The notes under the pieces are model-generated. The model did no database searches. It was not told the DNA's origin and saw only the letters and a program-made list of their open reading frames with translations. This document shows, in pieces, positions 55,719 to 64,000 of a stretch of DNA of 64,000 nt. How positions within the stretch are numbered: position 1 is the first letter of the stretch; each line of letters begins with the position of its first letter. Origin of the DNA: Phallus indusiatus (Eukaryota; Basidiomycota; Agaricomycetes; Phallales; Phallaceae); assembly GCA_027605045.1 (NCBI GenBank), contig JAQFWX010000008.1:930001-994000 (forward strand), in the 5' to 3' direction. Position numbers and translations under genes: made by a program.

Positions 55719-58621
55719 TTACTCAGTCTTATGAGCGTCGACTGATCCACCCTCTGCTTCATCGCCCTTTCTGTCTTCTGCTTCAACATCCTCTTCATCC
55801 TCTGCTTCATCATCTGCTTCATCCTCTGCTCCATCATCTGCTGTATAATAAAATTCGGAGCTATCAGAATCGTGATCAGAATCTTGCGAAAAAGTGAGAA
55901 ATTGATGCAGCAATTACGGCTCAAGTAGGCTTACCGTCAGATACATCACCTGATTCAGGTTGAATAGGACATATTAAAGGAAGACCTAAGATACGAGCAC
56001 CTTCATCGCTTTTCGGATCGATGCCCAACGCAGCGTGAGTCTTTTGGATAAACTCAAAATCTTCATAACCAATGCTGAGCACACGGAGAGCTCGATGAAT
56101 TTGAACTCTGAATGAATTCGGGTCAAAACCGAGGGTGTCCATATCAGAACAATATAGCCTCTCGGACCCCGAACGATCAAGAGACCAGTATGTATCTAGC
56201 ATTTCATCGCGCACTGCCGGTTTCGAAATAAACAAGTATAACTCTTTATACCCAGAAGTTCCAACCGAACACCTTAGCCTGGAAGGAATCTGGATGTGCC
56301 ACGAGAATCCAATAACTACATTGACCGTATGTTTGGATAAATCATCTATATAATGACATGATAGTGGAATTGGCATACCAACGCAAACATTACAACACTC
56401 GTGTATCCCATCGGTTCTTGCAAGTAAGCAACCAATTTGACTGACATATGCACAAGCCAATCGTTCCCAGGCAGCACCATCCGAATCTTCGACATCACAT
56501 TCAACCACCACTGCCTGGAGATCGTCGATAGCCGAAATGCCTGCTGTATCTACAGGAACGCGAATCCTGCAAACATTCAAGTGATATTCAGTACCGCTAC
56601 ATGATGGGAAACGTGCTATACCTGAAATGTTCACCACAATCTTCGATGGTCACCTTTGTATGCAGTATTTTATTACGAACAAACCAGTCTAATGATGATG
56701 GTTCTTTGCATGGAATAAACCCTAATATAGTTGCGTCCGAAGCATCGAGTGTATCGTTGTGTCGATCGGCTAATAAAATGTAACCAGTGTAGACAGAATA
56801 TGTTGGTCCGGAGACGTCCTTCCATATATCGACATATATGACACGATAGAGATCCCATAAGAAAGAGGGGACCAAGGGAACATTCGATCTTGGGGACAAA
56901 CGCAGCATGTTCACTCTTTCTATAATCTTGTTCGACTCCTCTGGATATATATCGTTAATACGCACTGGCGTCCGCTGAGTATCAGGGACAACTTGTAGAA
57001 TATTCGGCGACCACTCCTGATAATGACGAATTAACTCACAATAATAATTTTTCATGCATTTAGAGATGAGAAAAATGAACTAACAAATACGACGACCCTG
57101 CGCCCGTCTAGAACATTCACATAACAAGAGGCAAGATATCCATCCTCACGGTCTTTGAAACCGATAAAATTGCAAGAGAACCCCAGATCCCGCCAAGATA
57201 TAATGGCATGGTGAGATATACCCTTTGCTACGTAGAGACAGCCTTCCTGTAAGCAGAAGGCAAACGGTGAGATACAAACAATTAGCGGAATCGTGGTCGG
57301 TTCAACCTCACAAAATAAGACAAATCCTGAGATGTATTTGAAGAAGAAATTTCATCAAATATTATGGCGGCTCACTGCAAGGCGCAAATCTATGTACCGA
57401 CCCAATCTATCGCTGAATCTTGGATTGAATTGAGAAAATGGAATACACCACGCTATATACATAAATCGTAAGTTTTGATTTTCATTTAGGTGACAAACGA
57501 ACAATTATGAAAGACAAGGCCAGGGCTTTCTTTTGACATAGTTATGCCAAATAGCTGCAACACATCTGGATGACTTGCACGAAGGATGAGCTATCGTTTA
57601 TAACTATTTCATAAGAGACGAATGTATTACCGATATCGCGAGTGCAACTCCTTTTCTGCTTTGAATTTCTGTTGAAATTATAAGAATATAGCGAAAATAC
57701 GGCAGTATCTTTTTGTATCACGCACGGAATCAGCATCCCGGCCTTTGTAGACACGGACCATCCGTGTCTGACTCTCTTGTTTCCATCGGACCTCCCAGTG
57801 TTCAACTTGTCCATTTGAGCTGCTCTTGAGCAGGTTTAGATCACAAAGTCTGATTTTTTCGAGCTGGCTATTTTCAGAAGACTTTTAGAACGTGAACGAC
57901 TAACCCGACTTACAGAGTCCATCTCGTCTGTGTTGCTGCTTATCTGTAGACGTATCATTCCCCTAAACTAAATGTGGCACTGGAATGAGCTTAGAGCTGC
58001 TTCAAATATATTTGTGCGCACCATAAGATTACTCCGAAACTTTTCTATCTCATTTTGATATCGTGCTAATGAATCTTTTTCTCGATCAGCTGTGAAATAA
58101 CCACGAAGGAATCTCGGTTTATCCGATTTATCGAATGACTTGAGATCTTCGGATATGTGTTGCAAGTATCTATTCGAACGGATTCAGGCCTTGATATTTA
58201 TAGGAGCAGAATTGCATACCGGTAAAACATTTCGCAATCTTTTTCAAAGTAATTCAACGTGGACGTGGTTTCGGAATTCTTCTTAGTCTCTTCATGGAGT
58301 ATCTGCAGGATTGTTGTGACAGTGATTGTTAGCTCCTTATAACTATCTTGGTTTTGTCGCATTTGCTGATTTCTCATCAGTTGAGTTCCATGTATCTATT
58401 AGCTGACTCACTTGAATAGGCTTTAGCAGAGTCTTAAATAGCTCTGCTGCGCCCTTTAGATATGGGAATGGCAGAAGACCGCCAGCGGCACTAGCTAATT
58501 CAGCAACTTGGAAGGCATAAGACACCCAGTCGATTTCTTTTTGTAGAATTGATACTGTGGTTGAAGCTGATGCCTCAGGCTCCTTCTGGGTACTAGGAGA
58601 TTTTTTCTTTCGAAAACCCAT
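55719..58621 (-). CDS. Helical cell-death-like domain + pseudokinase protein, copy F
   Basis: Start MGFRKKKSPSTQKEPEASAS at 58621, stop at 55719-55721, the full 14-exon plan open. Kinase-like part: VRVYKGRDADS, KFKAEKELHSRYRHPDVLQL (Asp for Asn), and a WRDL loop without DFG. C-terminal core: TYWSLDRSGSERLY and GIDPKSDEGARILGLP. It has the longest acidic tail, with repeated DEADDEAEDEED units, ending GGSVDAHKTE. The exon FRGMIRLQ lacks one codon before its donor. This copy ends the array: its leader runs directly into a truncated RanBP3-like gene at ~58770. Confidence 0.78.
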
Positions 58622-58767
58622 ACTTTGGAGACAGATTGTGTGGCGTAAAGTGGTACATCAACTGTTTAATATATATCGAATGCGCGCTTTTCCTATGCCT
58701 GTCAGGAAGCTTCCTGTATAGCCTCTGGGAACAGCATTCAATGTCGTCCAATTGTAGCTGCATTGCG

Positions 58768-60381
58768 TGGCTTGTTAAAAGAAACTGATAGATTGCCTTC
58801 TTGCTCTTTGAAGACTGTTTTCGCACCACTGCTCTCAGCCACTGGTTGAGCATCGTCTTTCGCGGTAAGCATTTCATCAAAACTCTTCAATTGCTCTGCA
58901 CCGTCTCCGTCTTCGTCCCCGCTAGCATTTGAACTTCCTTCACCACTGTCAGGTGCTGGGCTGTCTTCCGATTTTTTCTGCTTTTTGGACGGCCGTGAAG
59001 TTGCCGCCATGAATTTACCGGAACGATTGCTGTACGATTCAAATGCATTTGTGTGGCGAGCTGGGGATTTAGAACGAGAGGGAGATCTTGAACCTGTGTT
59101 TGAGGCTGTGGTGGAAGAGCCAAAGGCGGATGGTTTGGCTGAAGCGAACGGCAAACTACTAGACACATATTTGCCAAACCCTGATGATCCAAATAAAGCT
59201 GACGGGATAGGTTTAGTGCTAGTATCGCTTTGAGGTTGTACTGATGGCTGAGGTGTGGATGTGCTTCCAAACGTATGCTTGCTAGTTGATCCAAAGACAT
59301 TGGCGGTGTTGGCGGTGGCGAAAGGAGAACTGGCACCGGCATAACGAGCGAATCCGGACTGAAAATGTAGTGCGTTATTAATAAAATCAAAAAGATTCAA
59401 AGGAGACCAGAACTCATAAGCGGTGCGGCGGCTGTTGTGGGTTTGTCTGTTCCGTTACCTGTAGTTTCAACTTTCTCCTTATCAGGTGGGGGGGTAATCC
59501 GTGTCTTCTCTCGGGGTTTGACATCTTCATCATCCCTTCGACGTTTGCCCGAACAGGCTTCCGCGTCAGTCTTTGATGAAGCATCCACAATATCTACGTC
59601 CGTGCGTGAATCTGATTCTGGGACTTCTTCTGCCGAATTGTTTTCCACTTCAGCAGATTTCTTCACAGCGCAAGGAACATCTTCTTTATCGCTATCACTT
59701 TAGCGTTGACACTTTTCGAAGTGTCATCATCACCGCCTTTACCGTCAGAGCCGGGATCAACAGGTTCAGGACCCTCATCCTGTGCGTCAACGTCGTCGGT
59801 TGCTGAACCTTGCAACTTGCGTTGGGCATCTTTCCAGCTCAGATTTTTAACGCATTTGCGTATCTGATGTACTTTGGTATCATGTGCGGGTGATTTGATA
59901 ACGGCGGGTAACTCCGTGGCAGGGGAAGTTTTGGGCGAGGTATATGCTCTGCCACTGCACCGTTCTCGTCGGACAGCCCAGTAGACTTGACCCTGTTCTT
60001 CTTTGAGGGAAGATCGGATTCCGATTTGTTCAAAGCGGAAACGCTTTCTTCGTCCTGTAAAGCAGAAGAGAGGAAAAACCAAGTTGGGTAAGCTGGAAGC
60101 TGGGCGATAAGGGAGTTTAAAACATTGAACTCATACCTTTGGAGTGCTGGGTTCTGTAGAGACTTCCCGAAGTCGCTTCTTGCTCTTTTGAGGGTTTGCT
60201 GTAATAAAGCATCATGTTAATAAACCAATGCAGTAATGTTCGAAAAGTTGTTTCTCATTAAACCTTCAGGCAAAGGCGTGCACGCATCTTCATCCTGCAC
60301 AACCATGTCCGACTTCTCATCCGGAGATGCGCTTGATTCGTCGACGGGAACGTCGTCTGGATTTAACTCCTTATCAAACAT
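58768..60381 (-). pseudogene. RanBP3/Yrb2(Hba1)-like gene, 3'-truncated
   Basis: Start MFDKELNPDDVPVDESSASP at 60381. Later exons contain KKRLREVSTEPSTPK, HDTKVHQIRKCVKNLSWKDA, KRRRDDEDVKPREKTR, FG-type repeats (VFGSTS, ALFGSSGFGKY, SAFGSS) and LKSFDEMLTAKDD, then KEQE. In family members a RanBP1-type Ran-binding domain follows this point and supports Crm1-dependent nuclear export. Here the sequence changes at ~58768 into the leader of copy F, so the Ran-binding domain is gone. Two frame changes near 59930 and 59700 could be lesions or unrecognised introns. Confidence 0.62.
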
Positions 60382-60723
60382 GCTGAAGAGAAAACAACTG
60401 TCCAACAAAAGTGTAAAAGGGAGGCAGAAAGGAACAAGGCTCAAACAACACAATGAGAATTCCTGCTTACTTAATAATTCAAGGGGCCGCTTCGGCTTGG
60501 ACAAAAAGGCCAAAAAATTTCACAACAACGGACGTATCACGGACAATACGTATTACTCTAGCCTTTGTACCATTGTTCTTCTCAGTCTTAGTAAGAGTTT
60601 CAATTTCTAATATAATACTAATGCTAGGATCAATAGACTCGAGACAAAGATCAGACAGCACGGATATGCAAAACTTTAAATTATTTGAACACGCCAAAAC
60701 CACCCCGTTCCCTAACACCTGTA

Positions 60724-62531
60724 TTAGCTAGTCGTTGATGCTTTCCATTCCCCTGCGTTCGAAGAAGCATCGTCTTCACCACTCGCCGCTTTCGGCACGT
60801 TCGTTTTCGTCTGGTCCGCCTCCTGGGCCGTATGGACGTGCTGTGTAATGTCAAAAGTGAGTGATCTTCGATGTGACGGATTATTGAAGGCCGGTCGTGT
60901 GGTGGCCAGTAGACTGTTATTCGTTGTTGGAATATGAGATAGACCTAACCCGACCTGCAGCAAAAAACATTTTAATCAGATTATATCGTGATATAACTTG
61001 TAGGCGATCAAAGGTACCCGGACGATGATAAGATTAAATGTAATTCCCTATCAAAGACTAAAATTAGTTTCCATTTGAAAAATATCAGAAGAAAAGTTAA
61101 ATTACAATGATAGGAACAAGCATATCAATCCCTGAAGAGGCCATATTAGCTCAGTTGAGGCAGGAAAAAAAGTACCATGGATTTATACCTATATACTGGG
61201 CATACGTTCCGGACACATAAGTGATCAATGACATCAACAAAGTGCTCGAATATATAGCGCCACTTTCGAGAAGAATAGTCACCACCGGCCATAAGGAATT
61301 ACCTTTCAAACCAGCAATGCCGTTGCTAGCCCACCAGATGCGGAGACTACGTAATGAATGCAGAAACGAGCGGTGATCAGTGAAAAGTGATGGATAAATT
61401 ATGAGTTATATACGGACATAATCAAAAAAGTTGTTGAAACATTCTGAGCGATGGTGAGCGAGAAAAAGGCTCTTGCCCACTTTGTCAAAGTCGGAGCGAA
61501 GAGCTATATACCGAGTGTGAGTAAAAGTAGAAGTAAAGGAAAATAAAAGATTTACACGTGAGGACGACAAAGCGATGAGGGTGGTGCTTGCTATGGCCGT
61601 GGCTGCGTACGAATGAGGCGCAAGCTTTGAAGCAGAAGGAAATTCAAGCATACTAATAGCAGCAAAAAGCATCAAAATGGGGAAAATGACGATATACCGA
61701 TTACGACCTAAAAGAAATCGTGTCAGATTTGAGCGTGGCAGAGATAGAAGTATTGTTTACCCCAAACGACGTATAATCTGTATATCTGTTTCTATGTTTC
61801 AGTTTTTTCTTCAAATAAAGCAAATTCTTATTTCTCGCTCACAAATAGCGAATCGGCAATGATTGTCAAAACCTGATAAAGTGCAGTACGAGAGACCTGC
61901 CAAAAAAATTGGACAATTTAGAGTTGAAATTTTATAGAAAGGAAGTCATTACCTCTTTCCTAATAACAATTTCAGCGTTCTTTTCAAGCGAAGTGTACAT
62001 TTTACTTACCACTCAGACAGATCCTCAAAATACTCAGAGATGGCATTCGGGTTTTCCCCAAGCGAGGACTGTAGACCGATAAAGGCGTCTACCAGGGGCA
62101 CAGAATATTCTCAGAAAAGACCTAGAAAATGCAACAAGAAAGTCATACCCATGATCCTACTCCAACTTAAGCCAAAATTTGTGCCTATAAGAATCCACTA
62201 CAGGAAGATGTAAGCTTTGCAAGGAACAAAAAAGCATAGTCATTTTTACCATAGCAACAGCTGTAGTAAGAAAGGGCCAATTGATATTTCCGCTTCTCCT
62301 GTTAAGTATATCAAAGTCAGAATATACCCGGGTAGTACGAATGTGAATGTGATTTAACTTGTGGAGCAAGACATAAATGCATGCAAAAAATAAAACCTAG
62401 AGAAATGAGTAGTAATACGTCTTTCATGAATGGTTGAAAGAATTTTGTTTACATACTTGATAAATTCCAAAGAGAATAGCTTGTGTGATAATTGCAGCAA
62501 GGACGGATACGTCTAATCTGATACCAGGCAT
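60724..62531 (-). CDS. Seven-transmembrane protein of an Agaricomycete-expanded family
   Basis: About a dozen small exons, start MPGIRLDVSVLAAIITQAIL at 62531 (helix 1). Then VLFFACIYVLLHKLNH (helix 2), NINWPFLTTAVAM (helix 3), VPLVDAFIGLQSSLGENPN (extracellular loop), EYFEDLSEW, ALYQVLTIIADSLFV (helix 4), IYRLYVVWG then RNRYIVIFPILMLFAAISM (helix 5), TKWARAFFSLTIAQN (helix 6), LRIWW, VTILLESGAIYSSTLLMSLI (helix 7), LVPIIG...NLIIVR, and a cytosolic tail ending WKASTTS, TAA at 60724. The motif order matches an abundant mushroom membrane-protein family of unknown function, with receptor-like topology. I did not fix every exon edge; no disabling lesion was seen. Confidence 0.68.
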
Positions 62532-62539
62532 ATCGAATT

Positions 62540-64000
62540 AAAGAGGGAATGTCAATGTCAATGTGTCGTTCTAGCAATAATATGACGCGATGAGCATAAA
62601 GACAGACGGTCTGCGTTTAGAAATTGGTATCCTGTTTTTTTTTTTCAACGTCCTATATAGCCATAGCTTGATATATCCTCCGAGTCCAGCTCTTAAGCGA
62701 GAAGAATTCTATTCGCCTTTCGGCTGATATGGAATAAGATTTGAAATAATCGTTCATGAAATTGACCGCCATTCAATACTTCGAATTGGATGGATTGACG
62801 TTTGAACTTGGGACTTGTTCGTGACGCTGACCATCATTTTATGGTTCAAATAATGTTCCACTGGCAGGCACCGGAAATTTAACGAGCTATTTAGACGTCC
62901 CTTTCCGTCCTAAGACTCCGTCGGTGAAGCTAGTGCCATAGATTTTTGCAGTTTTGAGTGCGTTGTTGGGGCCTGGGGCTATTACTACCAAATCCCATTG
63001 TAAGTGAGTGAAAGTGAATCCGAACCAAAAACTTGGACGGAACCAAACCTTAAACGTACTCTCAACAGAGACGGCGATATCGGTTGGCTGGCAAATTCCG
63101 TCAAAATAGCAACTTTCCGAGCTTTCAACCCGACAAGACAATTAAAGAATGCCCAACGGACGACAATCACCGCCGATCAGCAACGAATATTGATTTCAAA
63201 ACCGTCACTAGCTCATTGGCAAAGCCTGAAGCAGGTCAAAGCCAAGCCTGAGATCGCGGTTGCCGCTTTCACTGCGGTGGTGCTTTCTCCCCTGAAGGCA
63301 TAATTTTGGCAAGTGATTTTACTTACGCTCAGATGATAGAAATACCGCACCGCGCGGTTAAGAAAGAAAAAGGCACGCTGGCGGATGTCGGACATGCACA
63401 CACGTACTATGTTCACGAACACCGCCGCTCGATCCCGGCGATATCCTCCTAAAGCTGTCAATCGTGGCGAGCTAAGACAAAGACCAAGGCGGTGGCAGAA
63501 CATTAAAACACGTTTTAATGGATAAACAATCGTCAGCTATGGCATTCCGAAACTCCAGGGAGTTTAGCTGGCGGCTTATTGGCGAAACTTGGCCCCCTTG
63601 GCGTGAAGAATTCGACTCGGATATTCAATACTCAGTTCCGAGCTGCTTGATGCGTCGTAACCATGCATCGTTCTAAAAAGCCATGAATGTTCTCCCATCA
63701 GTCAAATCATCTTCCTCTTCTTGACGACGTAGACACGTCTTTTTCATTTTATCAGGTTCGACGGAAGCACACCCCCGTCCAAATCTCGGAGCAGTCCATT
63801 AATACTAATCAGTAGTGAGTGCAATAACATGTAATTATTCTCACCTACAGTCTTTCACAGAAGCATTTGTTTACTACAAAAAGACCAAGTACATTGATAT
63901 AGACATGCGCAATGCACATTTGAATACTCTCCTTCAACAAGGGGCCGGATAAACCCGAGGCTTCAAAGCATACCATGCCAGTTTAACCAAACCAGGTAAT
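62540..64000. other. Right-end region, no firm gene
   Basis: Nothing recognisable apart from the weak candidate at 63208-63503 and an open frame at 63004-63303 (+) without motifs. A T-run at 62636-62645 is simple sequence. Confidence 0.4.
63208..63503 (-). CDS. Hypothetical small protein (weak candidate)
   Basis: ATG at 63503 opens MFCHRLGLCLSSPRLTALGG, rich in Arg and aromatic residues. A possible 36-base intron (GTAAGTAAAA...CTTCAG) is followed by a basic His/Arg segment ending LLQALPMS. No family is recognised and the intron is short for this genome. It may be chance. Confidence 0.2.

Overview
The window looks like nuclear DNA of a basidiomycete fungus, most likely an Agaricomycete. Genes carry many short introns (about 45-65 bases, GT-AG). 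There are chromodomain Gypsy retrotransposons, a hAT-like element with an 8-bp target duplication, and a seven-transmembrane protein of a type expanded in mushrooms. No species can be named from sequence alone.

Layout. 0-2 kb: two intact housekeeping genes, a Nudix CoA diphosphatase (+) and the V-ATPase assembly factor Vma12 (-). 2-21 kb and 40-59 kb: a mosaic built around one minus-strand gene family present six times, at 3.3-6.2 (A), 11.6-14.3 (B), 16.0-18.9 (C), 40.7-43.6 (D), 48.4-51.2 (E) and 55.7-58.6 kb (F), plus a fragment of a seventh near 19.7 kb. I could piece together a 14-exon, 717-residue protein for A. It has an N-terminal helical segment resembling the cell-death (MLKL/HeLo-like) domain of fungal proteins, a degenerate kinase fold, a conserved C-terminal region and an acidic tail. 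A, D, E and F read through, B has lost its tail, and C is a pseudogene. Between the copies lie broken pieces of the same five neighbours in changing combinations: a GH30 glycoside hydrolase, a BRAP2/Etp1-type RING-UBP ubiquitin ligase, Arp9, Vma12 and Nudix. This is birth-and-death evolution by segmental duplication.

21.2-40.4 kb: a nest of transposons inserted into one of the GH30 relics. A small palindromic hAT-like element (TSD CAGTGAAC) holds Gypsy-1-family LTRs (TSD GATCC). Within those is Gypsy-3 (minus strand, pol with one nonsense codon). Within Gypsy-3 is Gypsy-2 (minus, gag-only, TSD CCATC), which carries a solo LTR of Gypsy-3 (TSD GAGAT). The young Gypsy-1 copy (gag, pol, identical LTRs) also carries a spliced gene on its antisense strand downstream of pol, and a canonical A-AAA-AAC slippery site at the gag-pol junction.

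58.7-64 kb: a RanBP3/Yrb2-like gene whose RanBP1 domain has been cut off by the end of the array, an intact seven-transmembrane protein gene, and about 1.4 kb with nothing recognised.

The most interesting candidate system is the array of death-domain/pseudokinase paralogues, which may be a fungal innate-immunity or allorecognition locus. Function is inferred from domain resemblance only.
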